Shown here: piece after piece, positions 53,494 through 63,206 of the stretch | Layout of the letters: each line of letters opens with the position of its first letter | Numbering within the stretch: the first letter of the stretch is position 1 | Assembly: GCA_020444325.1 (NCBI GenBank) | Contig: JAHLLD010000003.1 | Span: forward strand, 209,572 to 273,571 | Origin: a bacterium | GTDB taxonomy: Bacteria; Bacteroidota; Ignavibacteria; SZUA-365 | Direction: 5' to 3' | Length of the DNA stretch: 64,000 nt | Position numbers and translations under genes: made by a program | The notes under the pieces: model-generated | The model's input: only the letters and a program-made list of their open reading frames with translations | Told to the model about the DNA's origin: nothing | Databases searched by the model: none

Positions 53494-54518
53494 AACACAC
53501 GTACATTCAGCGGGTCTGGCAGGGATATCTCCGAAGGCTGCGATACTTCGTGTCCCTTCGCAGCGTGAGAGACGCCTGGATGTACACCCTGCGTATTTTC
53601 GACCGGCTGGAGGACAATCACCTGTTCCTCTCAGCCGCGGGTATCAGTTTCAATGCGCTGCTCTGTTTCATCCCCCTCGTACTATTGATTTTCTACGTCC
53701 TGGGTTTCTATCTCGAGACCAATACCGCTATTGCCACGGTTGACACCTGGCTGCAGAAACTCGAACTCTTTCCATACCAGCGCGAGCAACTGCGGGATCT
53801 CGTGATTCAGCTGATACAGGATTTTGTCAGCGGTTCACAACTGGCCGGTGTGCTTGGTGCGATTGGTCTGATATGGACCTCGAGCGCATTGTTTGCTGCC
53901 CTGCGTACCGTGCTGAACCGTATTTTCAGCATCCGCGACATGAAAAACATCGTGGTCTCAAAACTGAAAGATTTCGCCATGCTTTCCATTGTAGGCATGG
54001 CGCTGATTATCGTAACCGTATTCCTGTATACGATCAGTTTGATCAAGGGACTGGGGCATGATGTTTTCGGTCTGGAATTGAATTCCTGGATATTCAACGA
54101 CGCACTGAATATCCTGTCTCCCTTTGTGCTCAGCTTCCTGCTCTTTTTCCTTGTATTCACCCTGGTCCCGGACAAACGCCTTCCCCTCCGACTGGTATTT
54201 ACCAGCAGCGGCATTGCTGCGCTGCTCTGGGGCGTTGCGAAATTTGTATTCGCCTACTACCTCGAGCATCTCTGGAAATTCGGTTCGATATACGGTCCCT
54301 ACGCCATTATCGTCGCCACGGCGATATGGGTGTATTATTCAAGCATCACCGTCCTGCTCGCGGCGGAAGTGGGTGAAATGAACGAAGAGCGGCGAGAACT
54401 CAAGAAGCTGTTCTCGCAGAATAATCTGCGTGGTGTTGTGGAACAGAGCCAGAACATCAATCTCGAATTCCCGCGTACTCACCCTGCAGACAGTAATGTC
54501 AGAGGGGACGACGACTGA
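53490..54518 (+). CDS. YihY/BrkB-family membrane protein
   Basis: 342 residues from a GTG start overlapping purL. Six or so helices begin around residue 45 (LFLSAAGISFNALLCFIPLVLL). The family features RDAWMYTLRIFDRLEDNHLFLSA, IWTSSALFAALRTVLNRIFSI and PDKRLPLRLVFTSSGIAALLWGV are visible. Members were once called ribonuclease BN, but they are membrane proteins of unclear function. The 3' end overlaps the convergent thermonuclease gene by 20 bases. Confidence 0.9.
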   Translation: MKHTYIQRVWQGYLRRLRYFVSLRSVRDAWMYTLRIFDRLEDNHLFLSAAGISFNALLCFIPLVLLIFYVLGFYLETNTAIATVDTWLQKLELFPYQREQLRDLVIQLIQDFVSGSQLAGVLGAIGLIWTSSALFAALRTVLNRIFSIRDMKNIVVSKLKDFAMLSIVGMALIIVTVFLYTISLIKGLGHDVFGLELNSWIFNDALNILSPFVLSFLLFFLVFTLVPDKRLPLRLVFTSSGIAALLWGVAKFVFAYYLEHLWKFGSIYGPYAIIVATAIWVYYSSITVLLAAEVGEMNEERRELKKLFSQNNLRGVVEQSQNINLEFPRTHPADSNVRGDDD

Positions 54519-55596
54519 TATCGAGCAGATCGCTCACCTCGAGATACATGTGTCCGTCAGTCCCACTCAGCCTGCCTTTCACATAAACATACTGCTGCTC
54601 CATCTGCTCAACCCATTCCGCTGAAGGAGTGGAGGGGAGACGTACTTCGAGCGACTGATCTTCCTTGTGGGGAAGGCGAATACTGCGAACCTCGCTGTCA
54701 TCGTCTATCCAGTCTACCGCGCCGAATACCACAACATCTTTCCCGTTTTGCAGCATGAGGCGTTCCCATTCGCCATCGCGTCCGAGGAAATAATGCGACG
54801 CATCGTCACTGTATTTCGAGAGATAATCCATGATGGCGTTTCCGCGCGCATCCCACCAGCGCATGCGTTCGTCGTAATCGGGATAGTGCTGGGTAGAGGG
54901 ACTCCATATCCCGCGCTGCGCCTTACGCGCTTCTTCCTGGGCTCGTACGAAATCGTCATGGAAGCGTTCGCTGAATCCATACTTGCCGTAGTACGGCGAC
55001 TGCCCTTCACGCACACATGCGAGGTTGTAGAGCTGCCACCTTCCGGCTTTCTTCGCGAATACGAGGGCGAGCCACCTTCCGAAATACCCGTACACATTGT
55101 CGTCGCTGTCACGCTCAAGGCGAATACTGTCCACATCCGAAAACCACGCACGTGCCCATGCGGCGGATTCCCATCCCATGGGAGAGGACATCTTGATGGG
55201 AAACGTCTTATCGCCGCGCCTGTCGTAATACGGCTGAGGCCAGGTCGCGCGCAGATCGGAAATCTCTTTTTCAGCCATGTTGCCGTGGGGAATTTCTTCC
55301 GTGTCGATGAACAGGAATCGCACGCCACGCTTGAGTCCTTCAATACGAAACGTATCTCCATCGACAACGCGAAACTGACCGTAGACACCGATAACAAAGT
55401 GCCCATCGTCCGTCTCCGAAGCGCTATGCATCGCGGAATGCGTATCAGCCGGATCATCATGATCAGCCGGATCATCATGATCAGCCGGATCATCATGATC
55501 CGCAGCGCAGGAAATGAATACAAACATTATCAGAAACGCGGCCGCGAAAACGTGCAGCCGGCCGTGGTTGGAAGGGACGGTGAATGTATGGATCAC
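54499..55596 (-). CDS. Thermonuclease (SNase-like) lipoprotein
   Basis: 365 residues from a GTG start that overlaps the slipin stop (GTGA). The signal ends in LIMFVFISC (lipobox ISC), then three DHDDPA repeats. The nuclease domain (~75-250) has [14 protein letters not shown], the catalytic [13 protein letters not shown] (Arg, Asp and Glu positions of staphylococcal nuclease) and [14 protein letters not shown], with the second Arg. It probably degrades nucleic acid outside the cytoplasm. A C-terminal ~90-residue beta region ([21 protein letters not shown]) is an OB-like or unknown domain. Confidence 0.87.
   Translation of the reverse strand: MIHTFTVPSNHGRLHVFAAAFLIMFVFISCAADHDDPADHDDPADHDDPADTHSAMHSASETDDGHFVIGVYGQFRVVDGDTFRIEGLKRGVRFLFIDTEEIPHGNMAEKEISDLRATWPQPYYDRRGDKTFPIKMSSPMGWESAAWARAWFSDVDSIRLERDSDDNVYGYFGRWLALVFAKKAGRWQLYNLACVREGQSPYYGKYGFSERFHDDFVRAQEEARKAQRGIWSPSTQHYPDYDERMRWWDARGNAIMDYLSKYSDDASHYFLGRDGEWERLMLQNGKDVVVFGAVDWIDDDSEVRSIRLPHKEDQSLEVRLPSTPSAEWVEQMEQQYVYVKGRLSGTDGHMYLEVSDLLDISRRPL
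55444..55497 (-). repeat. Tandem 18-bp repeat
   Basis: Three exact 18-bp units, ATCAGCCGGATCATCATG on the plus strand, directly adjacent and in frame in the thermonuclease lipoprotein. They encode the acidic hexamer DHDDPA and place it right after the lipidated cysteine. Confidence 0.9.
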
Positions 55597-56351
55597 TTCG
55601 ACAATTTCTCCATGAATGGTTTGAGAAGATCGATGGGAATGGGGAAGAGGGTGGTGGAGTTGTTCTCCGCGGCAACGATGGTCAGCGTCTGCAGGTAACG
55701 CAACTGCAGCGCGGCGGGGTCGGTACTGAGAATTTTCGCTGCGTCGGCCAGTTTCTGCGAGGCCTGGAACTCCCCTTCCGCGGCGATGACTTTGGCGCGT
55801 CGCTCGCGTTCCGCCTCCGCCTGCTTGGCCATGGCGCGCTGCATCTCCTGCGGAAGATCGATGTGCTTGACCTCGACGAGGCTGACTTTGATGCCCCAGG
55901 GCTCGGTCTGCATGTCGATGATTTCCTGCAGCTGCTTGTTGATCTTGTCGCGTTCGGCGAGCAGTTCGTCAAGCTCAGACTGTCCGAGAATGCTCCGCAG
56001 TGTTGTCTGCGAGAGCTGGCTTGTTGCGAAGAGGAAATTCTCCACCTCCACGATAGCCTTGGACGAGTCGAGGACGCGGAAATACACGACCGCGCTGACC
56101 TTCACCGACACGTTGTCACGCGTAATCACGTCCTGCGCAGGTACGTCGAGCACGATGGTCCGAAGACTGACCTTGACCATGCGGTCTACGAGGGGAATGA
56201 GTAGGATGAGTCCTGGTCCCTTCGACCCGACGAGACGTCCGAGACGGAAGATGACACCACGCTCATACTCGCGCAGAACGCGAATCGCGCTGGCGAGAAT
56301 AAGAAGGACAAAGATAATGATAATGCCGAAAATACTGCTTGCGGGATCCAT
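55593..56351 (-). CDS. Slipin (SPFH/stomatin-type) membrane protein
   Basis: 252 residues from ATG 56351, supported by AGGAG 5 bases upstream. The N-terminal helix [17 protein letters not shown] is followed by the SPFH domain ([26 protein letters not shown]), and a coiled coil with [23 protein letters not shown]. Slipins pair with NfeD proteins and are thought to organise membrane domains or help the NfeD protease. It sits between nfeD and the nuclease gene and overlaps the latter's start. Confidence 0.93.
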   Translation of the reverse strand: MDPASSIFGIIIIFVLLILASAIRVLREYERGVIFRLGRLVGSKGPGLILLIPLVDRMVKVSLRTIVLDVPAQDVITRDNVSVKVSAVVYFRVLDSSKAIVEVENFLFATSQLSQTTLRSILGQSELDELLAERDKINKQLQEIIDMQTEPWGIKVSLVEVKHIDLPQEMQRAMAKQAEAERERRAKVIAAEGEFQASQKLADAAKILSTDPAALQLRYLQTLTIVAAENNSTTLFPIPIDLLKPFMEKLSK

Positions 56352-56401
56352 GACAGCTCCTGCATAAAATGGATAATGCATTGATTTGCGTTCAAATTGC
56401 G

Positions 56402-57700
56402 CTAGGACGCGGGTATTTCCTCCACGACCAGCGTCAGGTTCTCTATGGCGACGACGCGCACAGTGGCGTCTGACGGAATGCGTTCACCGCGGCTGCGTGC
56501 CTTCCATATTTCACCGTGCACACTGATGCTGCCGACGGGATCGATGGTTTCGCGTGTTTTACCCAGTTCACTGAGCAGTCCTTCAATTCCGGTGGTCGGC
56601 TTGCGACGCATGATGGCGATTCCCTTGCCCACGACAAAGAGGAAAAACGCCGCGGTACAGGCGGTGACCGTAATGATTACGGAGAGCGAGACTTCCATGA
56701 ATTCTACACCCGGTGGTGATTCGATAAGCATGAGAGAGCCGAAGAAAAGGGAGATAATTCCACCGACGGATAGCAATCCATGACTGACGATTTTTATTTC
56801 CAGTAAAAACAGGATGACACCGAAGATGATCAGCGCGAGTCCTGCATAATTGACCGGCAGTGTATTCATTGAATAGAACGCCAGGATGAGACAGATACCG
56901 CCGACAACACCCGGGAAAATCGCCCCGGGATTGTAAAGCTCGAAGAAGAGTCCGTACATGCCGAGCATCAGGAGAATATATGCGATGTTCGGATCAGACA
57001 GAATATCCAGGATTTCCTGCTGGAAGTTCATGGCGCGCCATTCGACCTCTGCGTCGGCGGTCCGCAGCGTCACCACGCCCGACGCGGTCTGCACTTTGCG
57101 TCCGTCAATACTGCGCAGCAGCTCCCTTTCATTCTCCGCGATAATATCAATTACGGAATCACGCAGCGCCTCCGTTTCGGTGATGGAGGAGGAACCACGC
57201 ACCGCACGTTCTGCCCATGCGACGTTACGTCCCCGCTTTTCGGCTATGGTACGCGCAAAGGCTGCCGCGTCATTCGTGGCTTTTGTGAGAGGAATGTTTG
57301 TGGAGTCGGCAATATTTTGCCCCTCGCCCATTGTGATGGGATGCGCGGCGCCGATATTCGTCCCCGGTGCCATGGCCGCGATATGTCCCGCCATCGTAAT
57401 AAACGCGCCCGCGGAGGCAGCCTGTGCGCCGCCGGGAGCGACGTACACGATGACGGGGACGGGAGAGGAGAGAAAGGCGGAAACCATATCCCGCGTGGCT
57501 TTGAGGAGTCCACCTGGCGTATTCAGCTGCAGCAGCACGGCATGATATCCTTCACCATCGGCATCGCGCACGGCATCACACACGTACTTCGCGGATGCAG
57601 GATTGATACTGCCGTTGATTTCGATCCGCAGGATGTGTTCCTGGCTTTGCAGTGCCGCGGGGAGCAGCATAAGGACGAGAAGGAGCAGTATGGGGCGCAT
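56402..57700 (-). CDS. nfeD: NfeD-type membrane-bound serine protease
   Basis: 432 residues from ATG 57700, preceded by GAGGGAA. A signal peptide ([17 protein letters not shown]) leads to a ClpP-class protease domain with Ser96 in [12 protein letters not shown] and the NTPGG oxyanion region. Several helices follow, then the C-terminal NfeD OB-like domain (~375-432, [14 protein letters not shown]). Homologues cleave hydrophobic substrates such as stomatin. The position where many homologues have Lys reads [14 protein letters not shown], with Arg; the dyad Lys may be absent. The slipin gene is next, 50 bases downstream. Confidence 0.92.
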   Translation of the reverse strand: MRPILLLLVLMLLPAALQSQEHILRIEINGSINPASAKYVCDAVRDADGEGYHAVLLQLNTPGGLLKATRDMVSAFLSSPVPVIVYVAPGGAQAASAGAFITMAGHIAAMAPGTNIGAAHPITMGEGQNIADSTNIPLTKATNDAAAFARTIAEKRGRNVAWAERAVRGSSSITETEALRDSVIDIIAENERELLRSIDGRKVQTASGVVTLRTADAEVEWRAMNFQQEILDILSDPNIAYILLMLGMYGLFFELYNPGAIFPGVVGGICLILAFYSMNTLPVNYAGLALIIFGVILFLLEIKIVSHGLLSVGGIISLFFGSLMLIESPPGVEFMEVSLSVIITVTACTAAFFLFVVGKGIAIMRRKPTTGIEGLLSELGKTRETIDPVGSISVHGEIWKARSRGERIPSDATVRVVAIENLTLVVEEIPAS

Positions 57701-57928
57701 GACGTTCCCTCGCTGAAAATGTCTGTATATAGCGATACTACTGATACCCTCTCTGAGACGCAAGTGCCGGTCAGGCGGGGGAAAACACTCCCGCTTTCAT
57801 GCCGGAGGCACACCCATTGTGGATATATTATATCTGCGATGCATTGAGACCACGCATCGGCCTGTATTAATGCGCAGAAATCCGTATTTTCTGTATTCAT
57901 ATGAACGTGTTTTTGAATTGTCTGATGG

Positions 57929-59752
57929 ATGTGCGTAGTCACATGCATCATCAATGCAGAAATGCGGCAATGGCAAGCAAGGAAAAGACGATTGCACGAT
58001 ACGGTACATAATACCGGGGCGGAAGCACGCGGGGACGGGATTGATCCCGAACTCCTCGAGGCGTTGCGTGATGGCCGTCTGACGCTGGAAGAAGTTCTGG
58101 CGCGGGAGCGCACAAGGCTGGAAAAGGAATTCAGCCTGGTCCCACGCAACGGACACTGGCATCGTCCTGCCGAACATGCGTTCACCCGCACGCAGCGTGA
58201 GCACACCACCGTCCTTTTCGGCGGCCTGACCTGGAAGCATGAACGGCTCATCCAGGCAAACCTGCATCGACTCGGCTATCGGGCGGAATACCTGGAGGCA
58301 CCGGATACCCGCGCATTCGAAACCGGGAAGGAATTCAGCAACAACGGTCTCTGCAATCCCACCTATTTCACCGTTGGCAATCTCATCCTTTACCTGCAGC
58401 AGCTCGAAGCGCAGGGGATGTCGCGCAAACACATCATCGATCACTACGTATTCTTTACCGCGGGTGCATGCGGACCCTGTCGCTTCGGCATGTACGAAGC
58501 GGAGTACCGCCTGGCCCTGCGCAACGCCGGCTTTGAAGGCTTCCGCGTGCTCATCCTGCAGCAGGAAGGCGGGCTCGATCAGTCCGTTTCCGATGCCGGA
58601 CTCGAGATGAACCTGGATTTTACACTCGGTATCATCAATGCCTTCATGATTGCCGACCTTCTCAATGACATGGCCTATAAGCTGCGGCCATACGAGATCG
58701 AGGCAGGCAGCACCAATCGTGCGCTGGAAGAGTGTATGGAGCACGTCGCCGGGGCGATTGAACGTATGCCGGTTTATGCACTTTCTGCATATTTGCAGCG
58801 GGTGGGATGGCTGCGCCGACACCACCGGGGCGCGGAGAATATCGTGAAATTCATGCGCCAGCTGTTCGGCAGGGAACTCCCGACGCTGATGGACGAATGC
58901 CGCGAAATCTACGCGAAAGTGAAGGTCGACCGCAGCCGCGTGTGTCCCGTCGTAAAAATCACCGGAGAATTCTGGGCGCAGACCACGGAGGGAGACGGCA
59001 ACTTCCGCATGTTCGATTTCCTCGAGAAGGAGGGAGCGGAGGTCATGATCGAACCCATCACACCGTGGCTGATGTACCTGCTGCACCAGGAGAAACAATC
59101 ACGTCGTGATCGCCGCTGTCTCGACATACCGGATGACCTTACAGGATGGCGCCGACTTCGTGCGCGCTTGTCCTCACGCCGACGGTATCTGCGCGGTTGG
59201 CTGCTGCTGACCCTTTCAGAGCATCTCTATGCGCGCGCCTATCGAAAGCTGCGCGCACGTTTCGATGATGTACCGCAGGACATGCAGGACCAGGAACATC
59301 TGCAGCATATTGCCCATCCGTATTACCATTCCCGTATCGAAGGTGGGGAAGGACACCTGGAGGTGGCCAAGAATATTTATTACGCGCGGGAAAAACTCAG
59401 CCACATGGTGCTTTCGCTCAAGCCATTCGGCTGCCTTCCCAGCACCCAGTCAGACGGCGTACAGACCGCCGTCGTCGCACATTTCGACGACATCATTTAT
59501 CTCCCCGTGGAGACCTCCGGTGAAGGTGAAATCAACGCGCAGAGCAGGGTGCAGATGACGCTGAACGACGCGAGGGAGCGGGCCAGAGAGGAGTTCGCCT
59601 CCACGCTGGAGGAATGCGGCCTCACCGAAGAACAGCTGCGGGCAGCTGCGTCCGAACCGAAGCATGGACATGCCTTCCTTAAACTTCCGGGTGGAAAGGC
59701 TGGTACCGCCGCACGGCTCGCGCTTCATGTAGCGAAACGGGGAGAGATGTGA
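57929..59752 (+). CDS. 2-hydroxyacyl-CoA dehydratase-like (HgdB/DUF2229-type) protein
   Basis: About 607 residues; the start is ATG 57929 or ATG 57962 (MRQWQARKRR). It resembles the iron-sulfur dehydratase subunits: LFGGLTWKHERL, TAGACGPCRFGMYEAEYRLALRN and FGCLPSTQSDGVQTAV hold the likely Fe-S cysteines. An in-frame 20-bp near-palindrome gives VYALSAYLQ around residue 285. The partner is the giant activase that overlaps its end. Relatives include double-cubane proteins whose substrate is unknown; fermentative acyl-CoA dehydration is not proved. Confidence 0.8.
   Translation: MCVVTCIINAEMRQWQARKRRLHDTVHNTGAEARGDGIDPELLEALRDGRLTLEEVLARERTRLEKEFSLVPRNGHWHRPAEHAFTRTQREHTTVLFGGLTWKHERLIQANLHRLGYRAEYLEAPDTRAFETGKEFSNNGLCNPTYFTVGNLILYLQQLEAQGMSRKHIIDHYVFFTAGACGPCRFGMYEAEYRLALRNAGFEGFRVLILQQEGGLDQSVSDAGLEMNLDFTLGIINAFMIADLLNDMAYKLRPYEIEAGSTNRALEECMEHVAGAIERMPVYALSAYLQRVGWLRRHHRGAENIVKFMRQLFGRELPTLMDECREIYAKVKVDRSRVCPVVKITGEFWAQTTEGDGNFRMFDFLEKEGAEVMIEPITPWLMYLLHQEKQSRRDRRCLDIPDDLTGWRRLRARLSSRRRYLRGWLLLTLSEHLYARAYRKLRARFDDVPQDMQDQEHLQHIAHPYYHSRIEGGEGHLEVAKNIYYAREKLSHMVLSLKPFGCLPSTQSDGVQTAVVAHFDDIIYLPVETSGEGEINAQSRVQMTLNDARERAREEFASTLEECGLTEEQLRAAASEPKHGHAFLKLPGGKAGTAARLALHVAKRGEM
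58775..58794 (+). repeat. 20-bp near-palindrome, copy 4 (diverged)
   Basis: TATGCACTTTCTGCATATTT, encoding YALSAYL in frame inside the dehydratase-like gene. Four of the central bases differ from the consensus. Confidence 0.6.
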
Positions 59753-62700
59753 TGAAGGGACAACAGCCGCGGTACATCATCGGACTCGATGTCGGCAGCA
59801 CGACAGTCAAGGCCGTGGTACAGCGAAGAGGGGATGAGGAAATTCTATGGAAAGACTACCGCAGGCATGAAACCAGGCAGGCGGAAACTGTACTGGATTT
59901 CCTGCGCCGTATTCTGTCGCATCTCGGTGCCTCCCCGGAGGCCTGTCAGCTGCTCGTCACCGGTTCCGGCGGCAAGAATATCGCGCCGACCATAGGCGCG
60001 AGATTCGTGCAGGAAGTCAACGCCGTTGCTCTCGCTGTGGAGCACCGGCATCCCTCCGCAGGATCTGCGGTAGAGCTCGGGGGACAGGATGCGAAGATTC
60101 TCATTTTCCAGCGTGATCCGGTGACAGGGAGGAGCAAGAAATTCACATCGATGAATGACAAGTGCGCCGGTGGAACCGGGGCCATCATCGATAAGATCAA
60201 TGCCAAGCTTCGCATCCCATCCGAGCGTCTGGCACAGCTCGGCTACGACGGCGTTCGACTGCACCAGGTTGCAGGGAAATGCGGTGTGTTCGCCGAAACC
60301 GATATCAACAGCCTGCAGAAACAGGGCGTCCCACCGGACGAACTCATGGCGTCGCTGTTTGAGTCCATCATCCAGCAGAACCTCTCCGTGCTTACCCGCG
60401 GCAACACGCTGCGTCCTGAAGTCCTTCTGCTCGGAGGACCCAACACCTATATCCGCGGAATGGTCGAATGCTGGCGGCACAATATCCCTCTGATCTGGCA
60501 GGAGCGCGGTCTGCGTCTCGATGATGGGCGAAGCAACGAGCAGCGCATTTATGTGCCGGAGAACGCGCAATATTTCGCGGCGCTCGGCTGCGTCGTCTAT
60601 GCAGAGCGGAATGAAGTGAGCGAGCGCTTCCGGGGGCTTGACGGACTCATCGATTACATCGAGCATGGACGCAGCGCACAGAGGAAAAGCAAAGTCGGAA
60701 AGGGATTGGTGGAAAGTGCCTCCGAGTTGGAGGAATTCCGCCGTCGCTACAGCGTCCCTGTGTTTACTCCCCGCAGGCTCCAGCCTGGAACAACGTTCGA
60801 GGCATATCTTGGCATCGACGGAGGTTCCACCTCAACGAAAGGTGTTTTGATCGACCGCGATCTCAATGTCGCGTTCAAATCCTACCGCCTCTCTGACGGC
60901 AATCCCATCGACGATACCAGGCGTATCATCGCGGACCTGCACGCGCAGGTTCGTGATCAGGGCGCTGAACTGCGCATCCTTGGAGCGGGCACCACGGGCT
61001 ATGCGAAGGATGTACTGCGTGACACGATTGGCGCCGATGTAGCGCTGGTGGAAACCGTCGCCCACACGCAGGCCGCGCAGCGCTTTTATGAAAGTGTGGA
61101 CGTGATATGCGACGTCGGAGGTCAGGACATCAAACTCATTCTGTTGCACCAGAATAGAGTGGTCGACTTCAAGCTTAATACGCAATGTTCTGCCGGCAAC
61201 GGGTATTTCCTGCAGAGTACGGCTGAAGGATTCGGATACAGCGTCGAACAGTATGCGGATATCGCCTTCGAGGCAAAGCAGGTGCCGGAGTTCGGCTATG
61301 GCTGCGCGGTGTTTCTGCAATCGGATATCGTCGATTTTCAGCGACAGGGCTGGAATGCAGCGGAAATCATGGCGGGCCTCGCCCGCGTGCTGCCAAAGAA
61401 TATCTGGCTGTATGTCTCACAAATCAGCAACCTGGAGATGCTCGGCAGTACCTTCGTCCTTCAAGGCGGAACGCAGCGCAATCTGGCGGCGGTGAAAGCG
61501 CAGGTGGACTTCATCGAGAACAAGTTTCGAGACCTCAAACCACGCATTCATGTGCACGAGCACACCGGGGAGGCAGGAGCGATCGGGGCAGCTGTCGAGG
61601 CGGCGCGTCTGCACGGCAACGGCCGGGAGACGACATTCATTGGACTCGAGTCCGCAGAACATATCCGCTTTGTCTCACGCCGGGATGAGAGCACACGCTG
61701 CAGCTTCTGCAAAAACCGCTGTCTGCGCACGTTCATCGACGTCGAGACTTCCGCAGGTGAAGCTGCCACGGACGATACCCGCCGCCTGATCATTGCAACC
61801 TGCGAGAAAGGCTGTGTCGAAGAGGTTTCGGAAATGCGGGATATCGCGAAAGACCTCGCCCGTGTGAGAAAACAGTATCCGAACTACGCCGAGATTGCAG
61901 GACGTGAAGTTTTCCGTCCCTTCACCGAGACGCACGAAGAGCGTGCACAGCATGCGCTGCAATGGCAGGGTCAGCGGCGTACACGCGGGGAACTCCGTAT
62001 TGGAATCCCGCGCGCCTTGAATCACTATGCGCATGCACCGCTGCTCACTGCGTATTTACAGACGCTGGGCTTCCGTTTCGAAAACCTCGTGTTTTCAGAG
62101 TCCACCACCGATACACTGTACCGTGAAGGCAGCAAGCGGGGCAGTATCGATCCCTGCTTCCCAAGCAAGCTGGCGCTGGCACATGTGCACAATCTGCTGT
62201 ATCGCAAACATGCGGAGAAAGCGCTCGACTGCATATTCTTCCCGATGATCGATGATATGCCCACGGATCTTGTCGGCACACAGGCTGCGAAAGCATGTCC
62301 CACCATTGTCGGCAGCGTGGAATCCGTCGAAGCCGCGTACACGAAGGAAGGCAACGTCTTCGCCCAGCTCAACATTCCTTACGTACACCCCTTCATCAAC
62401 CTTGCGGATCCAGCCCTCGCATCGAGGCAGCTCTTCGAAGAAATGCATGTGCGTTTCGGTATCGGCCTCGAAGAGCATGCGGAGGCGCTCGCGAAGGGAT
62501 ACGCCGCGTTGCAGCAATTCCACACCGCGCTTCGTGAACGCGCTGCGGTGACCCTGCGTGAACTCGAAGAGGAGCGGCGCCTCGGCATCGTCCTGCTCGC
62601 GCGTCCCTACCACAACGACGAAGGTGTCAACCACGGGATTCTCGCCGAGTTCCAGAAGCTGGGCTACCCCGTGTTCACGCAGGACAGTCTGCCAACGGAT

Positions 62701-63204
62701 GAGAAGTCGTTGCAGCGCGTATTCGGCCCGGATCTGCGCGAAGGCAGCATTGCACATCCGATGGAAATCTCCGACGTGTGGAAGAATTCGTACAGTGAGA
62801 ATACCAATCGTAAGGTGTGGGCAGCAAAATACGTCGCGCGCCATCCGAATCTGGTGGCCCTTGAACTATCAAGTTTCAAGTGCGGCCACGACGGTCCGAT
62901 CTACGCCATCGTGCAGGAAATCGTCGAGTGCTCAAACACACCGTATTTCAGCTTCAAAGACATCGACGAGAACCGTCCCACCGGCAGTATCAGAATTCGC
63001 GTGGAAACTATCGCCTATTTCCTGCGCCGGTATCGCGAAACCCTGGATACCCGTGCGATGATGGAATCCGCCGTCGATGCCAAGCTTCGTGAATACGAGG
63101 CAAAACTGCTCAAGGCACTGCACGAACAGCAACAGCAGCCGCATTTCTCAGGCACGGTGGACGCTCCTGTACCCATCGATCTTCCCGGACGACATTCTCA
63201 TTGA
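59752..63204 (+). CDS. Giant acyl-CoA dehydratase activase (two ATPase domains plus DUF2229)
   Basis: 1150 residues from ATG 59752, chosen over the GTG at 59749 because GGGGAGAG is better spaced; the overlap is TGATG. Domain 1 (~8-270) and domain 2 (~330-600) are both BadF/BadG/BcrA/BcrD ATPases: YIIGLDVGSTTVKAV and AYLGIDGGSTSTKGV. Each keeps the Cys pair that binds [4Fe-4S] in HgdC (KCAGGTGA with KCGVFAETD; QCSAGNGY with YGCAVFLQ). A Cys-rich segment (CSFCKNRC) precedes the C-terminal DUF2229 half (IGIPRALNHYAHAPLLTAYLQ). It should use ATP to drive electron transfer to its partner. Confidence 0.9.
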   Translation: MKGQQPRYIIGLDVGSTTVKAVVQRRGDEEILWKDYRRHETRQAETVLDFLRRILSHLGASPEACQLLVTGSGGKNIAPTIGARFVQEVNAVALAVEHRHPSAGSAVELGGQDAKILIFQRDPVTGRSKKFTSMNDKCAGGTGAIIDKINAKLRIPSERLAQLGYDGVRLHQVAGKCGVFAETDINSLQKQGVPPDELMASLFESIIQQNLSVLTRGNTLRPEVLLLGGPNTYIRGMVECWRHNIPLIWQERGLRLDDGRSNEQRIYVPENAQYFAALGCVVYAERNEVSERFRGLDGLIDYIEHGRSAQRKSKVGKGLVESASELEEFRRRYSVPVFTPRRLQPGTTFEAYLGIDGGSTSTKGVLIDRDLNVAFKSYRLSDGNPIDDTRRIIADLHAQVRDQGAELRILGAGTTGYAKDVLRDTIGADVALVETVAHTQAAQRFYESVDVICDVGGQDIKLILLHQNRVVDFKLNTQCSAGNGYFLQSTAEGFGYSVEQYADIAFEAKQVPEFGYGCAVFLQSDIVDFQRQGWNAAEIMAGLARVLPKNIWLYVSQISNLEMLGSTFVLQGGTQRNLAAVKAQVDFIENKFRDLKPRIHVHEHTGEAGAIGAAVEAARLHGNGRETTFIGLESAEHIRFVSRRDESTRCSFCKNRCLRTFIDVETSAGEAATDDTRRLIIATCEKGCVEEVSEMRDIAKDLARVRKQYPNYAEIAGREVFRPFTETHEERAQHALQWQGQRRTRGELRIGIPRALNHYAHAPLLTAYLQTLGFRFENLVFSESTTDTLYREGSKRGSIDPCFPSKLALAHVHNLLYRKHAEKALDCIFFPMIDDMPTDLVGTQAAKACPTIVGSVESVEAAYTKEGNVFAQLNIPYVHPFINLADPALASRQLFEEMHVRFGIGLEEHAEALAKGYAALQQFHTALRERAAVTLRELEEERRLGIVLLARPYHNDEGVNHGILAEFQKLGYPVFTQDSLPTDEKSLQRVFGPDLREGSIAHPMEISDVWKNSYSENTNRKVWAAKYVARHPNLVALELSSFKCGHDGPIYAIVQEIVECSNTPYFSFKDIDENRPTGSIRIRVETIAYFLRRYRETLDTRAMMESAVDAKLREYEAKLLKALHEQQQQPHFSGTVDAPVPIDLPGRHSH

Positions 63205-63206
63205 CC

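Noticed and set aside
55444-55497. Possible CRISPR array
   Set aside because: The three 18-bp units are directly adjacent, without spacers, and are coding.
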